A DNA stretch of 64,000 nt from Aquimarina latercula DSM 2041 (GCF_000430645.1 NZ_AUMK01000003.1:248001-312000); one strand, 5' to 3'. Counted from the stretch's first letter, positions 8,449 through 17,241 are shown. Translations and numbers: made by a program. The notes: generated from the letters alone by a model not told the origin.

Positions 8449-9984
8449 GTGAAGATATTTTCCGCTGATCAAATGCGTAAGGCAGACGAAGTAACTATTC
8501 AATCTCAAAAGATTACTTCTTTAGAGTTAATGGAAAGAGCTGCTACTCAAATATTTAATGTTTTACATCAACGATTGCAAGGAGCTCCGATTCCGATTCA
8601 TGTATTTTGCGGTATTGGAAATAATGGAGGAGATGGTTTAGTGATTTCACGTTTGTTAGTGGAACATGGATATCATGTAAAGACATATATTGTAAATTTT
8701 AGTGATAAAAGATCTGATGGTTTCCTAGTTAATTATGATCGTTTAAAGGGAATAGGTGTAGAATGGCCTGTGCAACTAAAGTCTAATGAGGATTTTCCAG
8801 AAATTAAGCAACAGGATATGGTAATCGATGCAATTTTTGGGATAGGTTTAAATAGGCCGGTAGTACCTTGGGTTATTAATTTAATTAAACATATTAATGC
8901 GTCTAGATGTTTTACGTTATCTATAGATGTACCTTCAGGTTTATATGCAGATAAAGCGCCAGATGATCCCGAAGGTGTTATATATGCTTCTACGACCGTT
9001 ACTTTTCAACTACCTAAGCTAATATTTTTCTTACCAGAAACTGGACAGTATTCCCAAGATATGGAGGTTATTGATATTGGCCTAAGTAGAGAGTTTATAT
9101 CCCAAACTCCGGGCTTTGCAGAATTAATAGGTAAGAACGAAGTACTTTCTCTATACAGGCCTCGTCATAAATTTGCTCATAAAGGAGATTATGGACATTG
9201 TCTACTTATTGGAGGAAGTTATGGTAAAATAGGTAGTACAGTTTTAGCAACAGAAGCTGCTTTACGAATAGGAGCGGGGCTTGCTACTGCATATATTCCA
9301 GAATGTGGATATGATATTTTACAATCGTCGGTTCCTGAAGCAATGGTTATTACGGATGAAGAAGATGATTATATATCTAAAATAAAGTTTGACATTAAAC
9401 CATCCGTTATTGGAGTAGGGGTTGGTTTAGGAACTAATGATAAAACGATTGAGGCATTTGGTGAATTCTTAAAGCAAAATAAAACTAAGTTGGTTATTGA
9501 TGCGGATGGAATTAATATATTAGCTAATAAGTCAGATTTCTTACAATATATACCCGCAAAAACGGTATTAACGCCACATCCTGGAGAATTAAAACGACTA
9601 ATAGGAGCATGGAAAGATGATTTTGATAAGATTAATAAGGTAAAGGTGTTTTCTAAAAAGCATGATTGTATTATCGTCATTAAAGGTGCAAATAGCTTGG
9701 TTATTTATCAAGACGATATTTATGTAAATACTTCTGGTAATCCAGGAATGGCTACAGCTGGTAGTGGAGATGTGTTAACAGGAATTATTACAGGTTTGAT
9801 TTCTCAAGGATATGATTCGCTGTACGCTGCAGTATTTGGAGTTTATTTACATGGCAGTGCTGGGGATATAGCAATTCAACAAACTGGTTATCAAGGTTTA
9901 TTAGCAAGAGATATTATTTCCCACATCGGAAAATCTTATATAGAATTGTTCAAAAAACCGCAACAAGCGCCGCCAGAAGCATAA
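8449..9984 (+). CDS. nnr: Bifunctional NAD(P)HX epimerase / ADP-dependent dehydratase
   Basis: This repair enzyme restores damaged hydrated NADH and NADPH. The N-terminal YjeF/AIBP-like epimerase (about 1-215) starts KIFSADQMRKADE and carries GIGNNGGDGLVISRLL. The C-terminal carbohydrate-kinase-like dehydratase (about 225-500) has GDYGHCLLIGGSYGKIGS, VIDADGINIL, TPHPGEL and the ATP-site motif NPGMATAGSGDVLTGI. The 511-residue fusion matches the bacterial family. The start is a GTG, chosen because it gives the standard N-terminus. It is divergent from the thr operon across a 195-bp gap (8254-8448) that also holds the thr promoter. Confidence 0.95.
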   Translation: MKIFSADQMRKADEVTIQSQKITSLELMERAATQIFNVLHQRLQGAPIPIHVFCGIGNNGGDGLVISRLLVEHGYHVKTYIVNFSDKRSDGFLVNYDRLKGIGVEWPVQLKSNEDFPEIKQQDMVIDAIFGIGLNRPVVPWVINLIKHINASRCFTLSIDVPSGLYADKAPDDPEGVIYASTTVTFQLPKLIFFLPETGQYSQDMEVIDIGLSREFISQTPGFAELIGKNEVLSLYRPRHKFAHKGDYGHCLLIGGSYGKIGSTVLATEAALRIGAGLATAYIPECGYDILQSSVPEAMVITDEEDDYISKIKFDIKPSVIGVGVGLGTNDKTIEAFGEFLKQNKTKLVIDADGINILANKSDFLQYIPAKTVLTPHPGELKRLIGAWKDDFDKINKVKVFSKKHDCIIVIKGANSLVIYQDDIYVNTSGNPGMATAGSGDVLTGIITGLISQGYDSLYAAVFGVYLHGSAGDIAIQQTGYQGLLARDIISHIGKSYIELFKKPQQAPPEA

Positions 9985-10100
9985 AATTCTTTAATACACG
10001 TTGAAAAATAACGTTTAAAACGTACAATTTTATCAGCTTTTTGTAGTTAATTTGAATATTGATATCCATACTATCAAGAATTAAATTAAAAAAGCAAAAA

Positions 10101-10970
10101 ATGATGAAAAACAAGATGATGGCGATGGCAGCAATCGCCTTAGGATTATTGGGTGTTTCCTGTTCTAGTGATGACGGACCACCTGTAGCTAATGTTGCTA
10201 TAGAAACAATTGGATTAGAAAACTTAACTGGAGGTTCTACCTACCAAGGATGGTTAATAGTAGATGGTCAAGCGGTACCAACTAGTAGATTTACAAACCC
10301 TGCGGGAACTATAAATCTTACAGTATTAGCTTCTGACCTAGCTGATGCTACCGAATTCGTTCTTACTGTAGAACCAGTAGGCGATACAGATAATGTTCCT
10401 TCTGATGCTAAAATTTTGACAGGAAGTTTTAATGGATCTAATACTGCGACGCTTAATTTTGCGCCAGTAGTTGCGGATTTATCTAGTACAGCGGGACAGT
10501 TTTTTCTAGCTACTCCAACTGATGATGTAGCTGATAATGATGAATTTGGTGTTTGGTTTATGGATGGAACATCTGCAGGATTAACATTACCTACTTTAGC
10601 GAGTGGTTGGAAATATGAAGGTTGGGTAGATTTCGGTAATGTAACAGTTTCGACTGGTACATTTTCTGATGCAGAAGGAAGAGATGATGCTAATTTCTTT
10701 AGTGGTTCTGGAGGGATGATTCCAGATTTTCCTGGGGAAGATTTTCTTGTACTTCCAAGTCAAATTCCATTGACTGGGGTTACATTTCCTGCTTCAGTAG
10801 CAAGTAGAAGAGTTTTTATTACCGTAGAGCCTTTTGGCGATAATGATCCAGCACCTTTCTACATTGAGCCATTAAGCGGAACTGCAGGTATTACTACAGG
10901 TCCTTCAAATCCTGTTATAATGACTTCGGATACTTCTATGCCTTCAGGTAGAGCAACGCGACCTAATTAA
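10101..10970 (+). CDS. Lipoprotein with two RskA-like (anti-sigma C-terminal) repeats
   Basis: I chose the ATG-ATG at 10101 rather than an upstream TTG because it gives a clean lipoprotein signal ending LLGVSC (Cys 21), followed by SSDDG. Two similar domains follow. Repeat 1 has GGSTYQGWLIVDGQAVPTSRF and LTVEPVGDTDNVPS; repeat 2 has WKYEGWVDFGNVTVSTGTF and ITVEPFGDNDPAP. Both resemble the extracytoplasmic C-terminal domain of RskA-type anti-sigma factors (YQLWLI and TVEPxGGSxxPTG patterns). The cytoplasmic sigma-binding part and membrane segment are missing, so it is not itself an anti-sigma factor; a sensing or structural role is possible. It is monocistronic with a strong terminator. Confidence 0.75.
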   Translation: MMKNKMMAMAAIALGLLGVSCSSDDGPPVANVAIETIGLENLTGGSTYQGWLIVDGQAVPTSRFTNPAGTINLTVLASDLADATEFVLTVEPVGDTDNVPSDAKILTGSFNGSNTATLNFAPVVADLSSTAGQFFLATPTDDVADNDEFGVWFMDGTSAGLTLPTLASGWKYEGWVDFGNVTVSTGTFSDAEGRDDANFFSGSGGMIPDFPGEDFLVLPSQIPLTGVTFPASVASRRVFITVEPFGDNDPAPFYIEPLSGTAGITTGPSNPVIMTSDTSMPSGRATRPN

Positions 10971-11000
10971 ATCTTATTTTAAGATATAATAACAATACTA

Positions 11001-11029
11001 AAAGACTCTCGGTTTTTCCGAGAGTCTTT
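11001..11029. terminator. Bidirectional intrinsic terminator
   Basis: A perfect 12-bp stem (11001-11012 with 11018-11029) carries the core GACTCTCGG around five T residues and is flanked by A- and T-rich tracts. It separates the RskA-like lipoprotein gene from the convergent LRR gene, whose stop codon begins at the edge of the stem. Confidence 0.9.
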
Positions 11030-11977
11030 TTATTTATAATTCTTTTGTTGGAACGACAGTAGGAAGAACCCTTTGAAAGTTTCTTTTGCTTTTACGATCT
11101 CTTCTTGAGATAGTGGGTTATTATCCAAAATTAGTCCCGCTAACGGGTATTTTTCAGTTTCATAGGTAATAGGGATTGATACAATCTCATTATTATTAAT
11201 ATGTACCATAAGTAAAGATTTCATACTTGAAAAAACACTAGGGAGCTCTTTAAATTTGTTAAACCCGGCGTGTATTACCCACACACTTTTCATTTCCTTT
11301 AATTGATCAGGAAGCGTTTCTAAATCATTATGATCTATATAAAAAAATCGAATTTGATTAAGTTTACTAATAGTATTTGGTAACTCCTTTAGATTGTTAT
11401 GATCTATCCATAAAGAATACAAATCGGGTAATTTTCCTAAATGAGAATAACTTGCTTCATCGTGTATCTCATTATATGATAAATTTAAATCTCTTAGCGT
11501 ATTGAGTGCTGTTATATTCTTAGGGATTTTAGTGAGCTGGTTATTTTTTAGGTTTAAAAACTCAATGGGTAATTCAGAAATTTGCTGTAGTATTTGTGAG
11601 AGATCAAAGCCTGGATTATTTATTAATGAAATCTGCTTTAGCTTAGGGAATAGTTTGATGGATTCAGGTATTGTTTTAATATCTAAGCTATCTAAGATTA
11701 ATACTTCTAGATTTTTATGAACCGAAAGCACCCGGAGACTATTGTCGATATCTAACCCCTTATTATTACTTAGATTAATCATTCTAAGATCTTTTAATTT
11801 GGTAATTGAGTTAGGTAACTCCTTAAGTTTTTGATTGCTTAGGTCTAAACGGTGAATTTTTGAGAATTTTTCTAAATTGATTTCTACATGAGTTTTACTA
11901 TAAAATGTGGTGTAAGTATTACAGCTACTGCAAAGCAATAGAAGACACAGGTGAAATAAGAATTGTTTTTTAATCAT
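11030..11977 (-). CDS. Leucine-rich-repeat lipoprotein
   Basis: Starting at the ATG at 11977 gives a lipoprotein signal ending LLCSSC (Cys 19). About ten leucine-rich repeats follow, of the bacterial type LxxLxLxxNxLxxLPxxI (for example LDLSNQKLKELPNSITKL and LWIDHNNLKELPNTISKL). Such solenoids usually bind proteins at the cell surface. Its first 8 bases overlap the stop region of the upstream gene (ATGATTAA), a classic translational-coupling arrangement, so the two products are probably made in fixed ratio. An in-frame ATG 24 bases further upstream is less likely because it would precede the signal peptide with a charged extension. Confidence 0.85.
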   Translation of the reverse strand: MIKKQFLFHLCLLLLCSSCNTYTTFYSKTHVEINLEKFSKIHRLDLSNQKLKELPNSITKLKDLRMINLSNNKGLDIDNSLRVLSVHKNLEVLILDSLDIKTIPESIKLFPKLKQISLINNPGFDLSQILQQISELPIEFLNLKNNQLTKIPKNITALNTLRDLNLSYNEIHDEASYSHLGKLPDLYSLWIDHNNLKELPNTISKLNQIRFFYIDHNDLETLPDQLKEMKSVWVIHAGFNKFKELPSVFSSMKSLLMVHINNNEIVSIPITYETEKYPLAGLILDNNPLSQEEIVKAKETFKGFFLLSFQQKNYK

Positions 11978-12926
11978 CTGTAGTCGTTTTATAAAATACA
12001 TTTCCGCTTACTTCTATATAGATTTTATCTTTGGTTTCTACTAACCAAGGGAATCTAGGATTTAGCCCTAAACCATCGTGCAGTATGTTTTGTATATATG
12101 CTCCTGCTTTTTGGCTATTAATTCCTAGTTTAGAATGTATAGAAAAATCATTTTCTTGATGTGTTACATATCCGTATAAGTTTCCATAAAATAACTCTTT
12201 AAAAGGAGGTAGTGTAAACCATACGTTTTTACGTCCATCATCAGAGTTTACTTGATTTCTGGGGGATTGACTGTAATCAGGTCTTGGCGTAAATAAATCA
12301 ATACCAATCCCAAATTTTTGTATTGTTTGTGGATCAATTATTTTAGTAAAACCAATGTCCAAAGAACCTGTAACACCATAATCGGTGCCCGCTCCCTTAA
12401 ATAGTCCAATACTAAAATCATTCTGAAAGGCGAAATGGATATTATGATTTGCGTTACTAAATCGCATAAGAAATGCTCCACGTCTTAGCCCATATAATTT
12501 CAAAGATTTAGGAAGATAATCTTTACTAAAACCAAAGCCTAAACCATTAAAACCTCCTTTTCCATTAGGGTTAAATATAAGGGTGGTGTTTAGGTTAGAA
12601 ATAGATGAACCTAGTAAATTACTGTTTTTACCAATACCAGCTAATGCAAAAAATTCATAAGAATATGCGAGTCCAGAACCGTTAACAGTATGTCGTTTTA
12701 AGAATTGATAAGAAGCAAAGGATAATCCAGTTTCCATAGAAATATCTCCATAGTTTAAAGTTCCAAAACCATAAGCTCCTAGTTTTAACCATTGATTTTG
12801 ATTGCCAATAGTAATTTCTGCCTTAAGCATAACACCTCCATCTGCACTGAAGCGTTGGGAATAGATTAAAGAGCAACTTAAAAATAGAATATAGGTAATG
12901 TATTTTCTTAAGGTATTCAAAATCAT
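11970..12926 (-). CDS. Exported protein resembling polymorphic toxin type 23 / outer-membrane beta-sheet protein
   Basis: A signal peptide ends near SLIYSQ. The rest is rich in Gly, Phe, Tyr and Asn, with alternating beta-strand patterns. From about residue 150 the sequence reads FSNANHNIHFAFQNDFSIGLFKGAGTDYGVTGSLDIGF, then a late GINSQKAGAYIQNILHDGLGL block before a PRFPW motif. From memory this resembles the domain named polymorphic toxin type 23 in Bacteroidota proteins, but many of those are simply barrel-like surface proteins, so toxicity should not be assumed. It is translationally coupled to the LRR lipoprotein and begins one base after xerD ends. Confidence 0.5.
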   Translation of the reverse strand: MILNTLRKYITYILFLSCSLIYSQRFSADGGVMLKAEITIGNQNQWLKLGAYGFGTLNYGDISMETGLSFASYQFLKRHTVNGSGLAYSYEFFALAGIGKNSNLLGSSISNLNTTLIFNPNGKGGFNGLGFGFSKDYLPKSLKLYGLRRGAFLMRFSNANHNIHFAFQNDFSIGLFKGAGTDYGVTGSLDIGFTKIIDPQTIQKFGIGIDLFTPRPDYSQSPRNQVNSDDGRKNVWFTLPPFKELFYGNLYGYVTHQENDFSIHSKLGINSQKAGAYIQNILHDGLGLNPRFPWLVETKDKIYIEVSGNVFYKTTTDD

Positions 12927-12927
12927 A

Positions 12928-13824
12928 CTATCTTCTTGGATGAAATGTATTAATTACCTCATTAAGATGGCTTCTGTCCATATGCATATATATTTCTGTA
13001 GTCGTAATACTTTCATGACCTAACATTAATTGAATAGCTCTAAGATCTGCTCCGTTTTCTAATAAATGGGTTGCGAAAGAATGTCGGAAGGTGTGCGGAC
13101 TTATATTTTTATGAATTTCGGCTCTTTCTACAAGTCTTTTTACAATAGTAAAAATCATAGCTCGTGTCAGTTGCTTACCTCTTCTGTTTAAAAACAATGT
13201 ATCTTCATGTCCATTCTGAATATTTAGATGAGTTCTTATTTCATCCTTGTAAATATTGATGTATTTTTGCGTTACATTTCCAATAGGAACAAATCGTTGC
13301 TTATCACCTTTACCAGTGATACTAATAAAACCTTCATCAAAGAAAAGATCCGAGAGTTTTATATTGATCAATTCGCTAACTCTTAATCCACAACCATAAA
13401 GTGTTTCGATAATGGCTCGATTACGCTCTCCTTCAGCTTTGCTTAAATCTACCTTAGAAATAATTAAATCTATTTCTTCTAATGATAAAGTATCGGGTAG
13501 TTTTCTTCCAATTTTAGGAGCTTCTATAAGTTCCATTGGATTTGTATCTCTATAATCTTCAAAAACTAAATAATTAAAAAAACTTTTTAATCCAGATATG
13601 ATTCGGGCCTGTGATCTAGCATTTACTAGTTTTGCGGTTTCATATATAAATTGTTGTAGTATATCTTTTTCTATGGATAATGGAGTCTTTTGTATATCGT
13701 GTGCTTCTAGATATTTGATTAGTCTTTGAATATCAAGACTATAATTAATGATGGAATTATCAGAAAGTCCTCTTTCTATTTTTAGATAATGTTCATAGTC
13801 TTTTATGGCGTGACTCCATTTCAT
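12928..13824 (-). CDS. xerD: Tyrosine recombinase XerD
   Basis: A site-specific recombinase that resolves chromosome dimers at dif. The N-terminal SAM-like DNA-binding domain (1-90) is followed by the catalytic domain with the full active set: R148 (CGLRVSEL), K172 (GKGDKQR), H244 and R247 (HTFRHSFATHLL), H270 (LMLGH) and Y279 (EIYMH). The length of 298 residues and the sequence pattern match the chromosomal XerD/XerC class rather than an integrase of a mobile element; no attachment-site repeats or cargo are nearby. Which of the Xer pair it is cannot be settled here. Confidence 0.92.
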   Translation of the reverse strand: MKWSHAIKDYEHYLKIERGLSDNSIINYSLDIQRLIKYLEAHDIQKTPLSIEKDILQQFIYETAKLVNARSQARIISGLKSFFNYLVFEDYRDTNPMELIEAPKIGRKLPDTLSLEEIDLIISKVDLSKAEGERNRAIIETLYGCGLRVSELINIKLSDLFFDEGFISITGKGDKQRFVPIGNVTQKYINIYKDEIRTHLNIQNGHEDTLFLNRRGKQLTRAMIFTIVKRLVERAEIHKNISPHTFRHSFATHLLENGADLRAIQLMLGHESITTTEIYMHMDRSHLNEVINTFHPRR

Positions 13825-13843
13825 TTTTCTAATATAAAAAGAA

Positions 13844-13872
13844 AAACCATCCTGATCTAATCAGGATGGTTT
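13844..13872 (-). terminator. Intrinsic terminator after the small barrel gene
   Basis: A perfect 12-bp stem (13844-13855 with 13861-13872; core CCATCCTGA) around a 5-base loop. On the minus strand it is followed by a T-rich tract. It ends the outer-membrane protein gene before xerD. Confidence 0.85.
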
Positions 13873-13895
13873 AATAAATTTATAAAAGATAGTTT

Positions 13896-14429
13896 TTATA
13901 GATGAATAGCAAATCCAATATTAAGTTGAAATGCATCCGTATAGAAATCATCATTTAAACTTAAATTATATCTTACTCCAGGCTCAATGCTAACATTGTC
14001 TCCAATGAAAAAAGCATACCCACCTTGAATACCAAAGTAAGAAGGATCTTCATCGGCATCGCTACTGATACCACTGTAATCTATTTGTACTGGTATAGAC
14101 CCTATAACGTAATATTTAGCACCAATTTTATAACTAAACCTATCAACTGCATCAGCATCAGAATTAGCTTTAATTGATCCATATCCTAATCCAGCTTTTA
14201 AGGCTAAATTGTCGATAATAAAATATCCACCTTCTAATCCAATATTAAAAATGGATCCTGCATCGTCAGAAAAAGTAGTGAATTGTATACCAGTGTTGGC
14301 TGTGTGAGCAGCGCCAAAATTAGTATTGGCTTCAATTAGCCATTTTCCTTTAGAAGTTTGCTCCCCATCCTGAGCATTAGCAAATGTTAAGCTGCATACT
14401 GCAAGAGCAGTTAGAATTAATTTTTTCAT
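13896..14429 (-). CDS. Small outer-membrane beta-barrel protein
   Basis: The start at 14429 gives MKKLILTALAVCSLTFANAQ, a signal peptide nearly identical to that of the next gene; an ATG two codons upstream is the alternative. The mature part (about 157 residues) shows amphipathic strands with alternating hydrophobic residues (GLEGGYFIIDNLALKAGLGYG, YKIGAKYYVIGSIPVQIDYSG) and a C-terminal strand ending in FAIHL, as expected for an 8-stranded OmpW/OmpX-type barrel. The specific role is unknown. It has its own -7 element and terminator, so it is probably a separate transcript from its neighbour. Confidence 0.75.
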   Translation of the reverse strand: MKKLILTALAVCSLTFANAQDGEQTSKGKWLIEANTNFGAAHTANTGIQFTTFSDDAGSIFNIGLEGGYFIIDNLALKAGLGYGSIKANSDADAVDRFSYKIGAKYYVIGSIPVQIDYSGISSDADEDPSYFGIQGGYAFFIGDNVSIEPGVRYNLSLNDDFYTDAFQLNIGFAIHL

Positions 14430-14454
14430 GATCATTGTTTGTTTAAAGTTGAAA

Positions 14455-14462
14455 CAAATGTA
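14455..14462 (-). promoter_or_regulatory. -7 element for the 13.9-kb barrel gene
   Basis: TACATTTG on the minus strand fits TAnnTTTG and lies 25 bp before the start codon. No convincing -33 element is visible. Confidence 0.5.
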
Positions 14463-14566
14463 TATCAGCTATTCATGAAAAAAACCACTGTTTTCAGGTA
14501 GATTTTAAGTAAGATTATTCCTGAAAATAGGGGATGAAAAAAGAAATATTTATTGTTCAAAAAAAT

Positions 14567-14600
14567 AAACTCCATCATAATTATGTATATGATGGAGTTT
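14567..14600 (-). terminator. Intrinsic terminator after the second barrel gene
   Basis: A 13-bp perfect stem (14567-14579 with 14588-14600; core CTCCATCATA) around an 8-base loop, with A/T runs on both sides. It lies directly downstream of the 14.6-kb barrel gene. Confidence 0.8.
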
Positions 14601-14621
14601 AAAATTTATATGTGCTCTATA

Positions 14622-15203
14622 TTAGAACTTGTATACTAAACCTAAGTTGATATCATCTAGATCTAAACCTACACTTACTGCATTAGTAGAATCGGCACCA
14701 TCAATATCTGGTTTTGCAGTTGCATATGCTAATGCTCCCCAGAAAGCCTCAAGTGCAAAATGATCACTTAAGAAATAGCTTACACCAGGACCAACATTAA
14801 GTCCAAAACCGTTTATTTTAAGTTCACCAGTTCCTTGTTCTTGTTTAGAACTAGCATATTCAAAAGCTAATTCACCAAACACAGAAAATTTACTAGATGG
14901 TGTAAAATAGTAACGACCAAAGGCTCCAGCATTGAATGAATTATTTTTTATATCTTCAGTAAAAGGAGCTTCTTGTTTACTAGTAGTAAAACCTAATCTA
15001 GCACCAACAGCTATATTTTCTGACACAAAGAAACCTACTCTCGGAGTAAATTCAAATGAGTTGTTTTTAATATCTCCCGTAGATGTCGAATTGTAACCAA
15101 AAGATCCAGAAACAAAAATATCTCCTTTAGCGAAACCTCCATCTTGTGCGTTGACAAAAGTTAGTGTGAATACTGCAATTGCAGTTAAAATCAATTTTTT
15201 CAT
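14622..15203 (-). CDS. Outer-membrane beta-barrel protein, paralogue of the neighbouring gene
   Basis: The signal peptide MKKLILTAIAVFTLTFVNAQ differs from the downstream gene's by only a few residues, indicating a tandem duplication. The 173-residue mature part carries repeated barrel strands (GDIFVSGSFGYNSTSTGDI, VGFFVSENIAVGARLGFTT, FSVFGELAFEYAS) and ends in NLGLVYKF, a typical outer-membrane C-terminal strand. The mature parts have diverged much more than the signals. The function is unknown. It has its own terminator. Confidence 0.8.
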   Translation of the reverse strand: MKKLILTAIAVFTLTFVNAQDGGFAKGDIFVSGSFGYNSTSTGDIKNNSFEFTPRVGFFVSENIAVGARLGFTTSKQEAPFTEDIKNNSFNAGAFGRYYFTPSSKFSVFGELAFEYASSKQEQGTGELKINGFGLNVGPGVSYFLSDHFALEAFWGALAYATAKPDIDGADSTNAVSVGLDLDDINLGLVYKF

Positions 15204-15438
15204 AATGTTTGTTTATTTGTTAATACACACATTAGTTACATTGATGATAATTTTGTTACTCCAGTTTTCTATATTTTTTTGATATTTTTTCCTTGTAAAA
15301 TCTAACACTCTTACTTTCAGTAATTAATAGATTGTTAAATTTTGAAGACTAATTTACTTTCGTCTTCTGTAATAGGTTTTCTCTAGTTTTTGATAGCAGT
15401 TTTTTTAGTTACTTACATATGGTTATAAAAAATAAAGC

Positions 15439-15446
15439 TACTTTTG
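15439..15446 (+). promoter_or_regulatory. -7 element for the PorT-like barrel gene
   Basis: TACTTTTG fits TAnnTTTG and lies 22 bp before the ATG at 15469, implying a very short 5' leader. The -33 region is poor. Confidence 0.45.
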
Positions 15447-15468
15447 AGTATCAACTTATTATTAGATT

Positions 15469-16101
15469 ATGAAAAGAAATGTTTTTATTCTCATTGTGAT
15501 TATTTTTAGTTTCATTTCTGTAAATGCTCAGAAAATTTCTGATGAAGACCCATTATATGCTCGTGCAGGTTTTAAAGGAGGTATAAATTACAGTAGTATT
15601 CTTGGTGATGCTGATGATACTAGCGGGAGAGTGAGGATACATCTAGGTGCTTTGGTAGAGTATCCTATTTCAAGTAAATTTTATATTCAAGGAGAACTGT
15701 TATATTCAGCACAAGGATATAAGGTAGAAGTAGCTGGACAAGAACAAAAGATTAGTCTAAATTATATTTCATTACCTATTGTAACCAAATTCTATGTTAC
15801 AGAAAAAATTAGTTTAGAAACAGGCCCACAATTTTCAATTTTAACGACAGTAGGAAATGATGATGTAGCTGATAATGATCCATTTTTTGACTCTTTTAAT
15901 GATTTTGATTTTAGCTGGGCAGTGGGTGCAGGTTATAAGCTAGAGAGTGGTTTGTTTTTTCAAGTTAGATATAATTTAGGATTAACAAACATTAATGATA
16001 CTGGAGTTATAGATATTACCAATAGAAATTCAGTTGCACAATTATCAGTGGGATATTTGTTTAAAACTAAAGATAATCGAAGAATCATACGAGAACAATA
16101 A
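15469..16101 (+). CDS. Outer-membrane beta-barrel protein (PorT/PF13568-like)
   Basis: A signal peptide ends at VNAQ. The mature barrel has GFKGGINYSSILGD at the start, the inner strand FYIQGELLYSAQGYKVE, and LNYISLPIVTKFYVTEKISLETGPQFSIL. This last segment (LPL/IxxKFY followed by GPQ) is the signature of the widespread Bacteroidota barrel family PF13568. The C-terminus LSVGYLFK is followed by a polar tail. Role unknown. It is followed after 2 bp by aroQ, so the two are probably co-transcribed, a pairing with no obvious functional logic. Confidence 0.8.
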   Translation: MKRNVFILIVIIFSFISVNAQKISDEDPLYARAGFKGGINYSSILGDADDTSGRVRIHLGALVEYPISSKFYIQGELLYSAQGYKVEVAGQEQKISLNYISLPIVTKFYVTEKISLETGPQFSILTTVGNDDVADNDPFFDSFNDFDFSWAVGAGYKLESGLFFQVRYNLGLTNINDTGVIDITNRNSVAQLSVGYLFKTKDNRRIIREQ

Positions 16102-16103
16102 GA

Positions 16104-16517
16104 ATGAAACTTTTACTATTAAACGGCCCTAATCTAAATCTTTTAGGCAAAAGAGAACCCGGTATATACGGAAGTCAGACTTTTGAAGATTTTTTTTCAG
16201 AATTACAAATGAGATTTAAAGATGTTGAATTAGGATATTTTCAATCCAATATTGAAGGAGAGTTAATTACTAAAATTCAAGAAGCAAATGATACTTTTGA
16301 TGGTGTTATTCTAAATGCAGGAGCCTATACACATACTTCCATTGGTATTGGTGATGCAATTAAAGCAGTAGATGTTCCTGTTATTGAGGTACATATTTCC
16401 AACACTTTTAGCAGAGAGGAGTTTAGACATCAATCGTATATTTCTCCAAATGCAAAAGGTGTTATTCTTGGTTTTGGTCTACAGAGTTATGCATTAGCGA
16501 TCCAAAGTTTTCTATAA
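16104..16517 (+). CDS. aroQ: Type II 3-dehydroquinate dehydratase
   Basis: Catalyses the third step of the shikimate pathway, dehydrating 3-dehydroquinate. The 137-residue flavodoxin-like protein starts LLLLNGPNLNLLGKREPGIYG with the catalytic tyrosine Y22 and R17. N71 and H77 are in ILNAGAYTHTS, H97 is in EVHISN, and R108 is in EEFRHQSY. All family active-site residues are present; type II enzymes are dodecamers. It is 2 bp after the barrel gene and 1 bp before the Dph6-like gene. Confidence 0.96.
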   Translation: MKLLLLNGPNLNLLGKREPGIYGSQTFEDFFSELQMRFKDVELGYFQSNIEGELITKIQEANDTFDGVILNAGAYTHTSIGIGDAIKAVDVPVIEVHISNTFSREEFRHQSYISPNAKGVILGFGLQSYALAIQSFL

Positions 16518-16518
16518 G

Positions 16519-17241
16519 ATGCGTAAAACGTATTTTAACTGGAGCAGTGGTAAGGATTCTTCACTGGCATTATATTATACATTACAACAAAAAGAGTATA
16601 ATATAACGAAACTAGTTACTACAATTAATGATGATTTTAAAAGAGTTTCCATGCACGGATTGAGAGAGTCTCTTCTCGATGCCCAAGCAGTAAGTCTAAA
16701 TTTACCTTTGCATAAAATAAAACTTTCTGCAAACGTTTCTATGACTTCATACAATGAGGTAATGAAAGATAATGTGATGAATTTAAAATCAGAAGGATAT
16801 ACACATTGTGTTTTTGGAGATATTTTCTTAGAGGATTTACGGATTTATAGAGAAGATCAACTAAGGAGTATTGGAATTCAAGGGGTTTTTCCTCTTTGGA
16901 AAAAAAACACAAAAGAACTTTTGTTAGAATTCATTAATCTAGGATTTAAAGCAATTACTGTTTGTGTAAATGCTAAATACCTTGATGATTCTTTTTGCGG
17001 TAGGATACTGGATGAATCGTTTCTAAATGATTTACCAGAAAATGTAGATCCTTGTGGAGAAAATGGAGAGTTCCATACCTTTGTTTTTGATGGTCCAATT
17101 TTTAGTAATCCAATAAACTTCGAAATAGGAGATAAGGTGTTAAGAAATTACACTCCATCATCTGATGATGATGATAATTGTTTTACAGACGAAGATGATA
17201 AAAGCTGGGACACTTCTTTCTGGTATTGTGATTTGATATAA
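16519..17241 (+). CDS. Dph6-like ATP-binding protein (adenine nucleotide alpha-hydrolase fold)
   Basis: The PP-loop motif WSSGKDSSLALYY (residues 8-20) and the later VFGDIFLEDLRIYRE, CGENGEFHTFVFDGPIF segments define the Dph6/MJ0570 family. In archaea and eukaryotes it is diphthine-ammonia ligase acting on EF2. Bacteria lack diphthamide, so bacterial members have a different and unknown substrate, presumably an ATP-dependent amidation. The C-terminus has an acidic DDDDN stretch. It directly follows aroQ (1 bp), so it is in the same operon. Confidence 0.88.
   Translation: MRKTYFNWSSGKDSSLALYYTLQQKEYNITKLVTTINDDFKRVSMHGLRESLLDAQAVSLNLPLHKIKLSANVSMTSYNEVMKDNVMNLKSEGYTHCVFGDIFLEDLRIYREDQLRSIGIQGVFPLWKKNTKELLLEFINLGFKAITVCVNAKYLDDSFCGRILDESFLNDLPENVDPCGENGEFHTFVFDGPIFSNPINFEIGDKVLRNYTPSSDDDDNCFTDEDDKSWDTSFWYCDLI

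Noticed and set aside
12928..13824. Tyrosine recombinase as a sign of a mobile element
   Set aside because: Length, active-site context and neighbours fit chromosomal XerD; no att-like repeats, tRNA or cargo genes are present.
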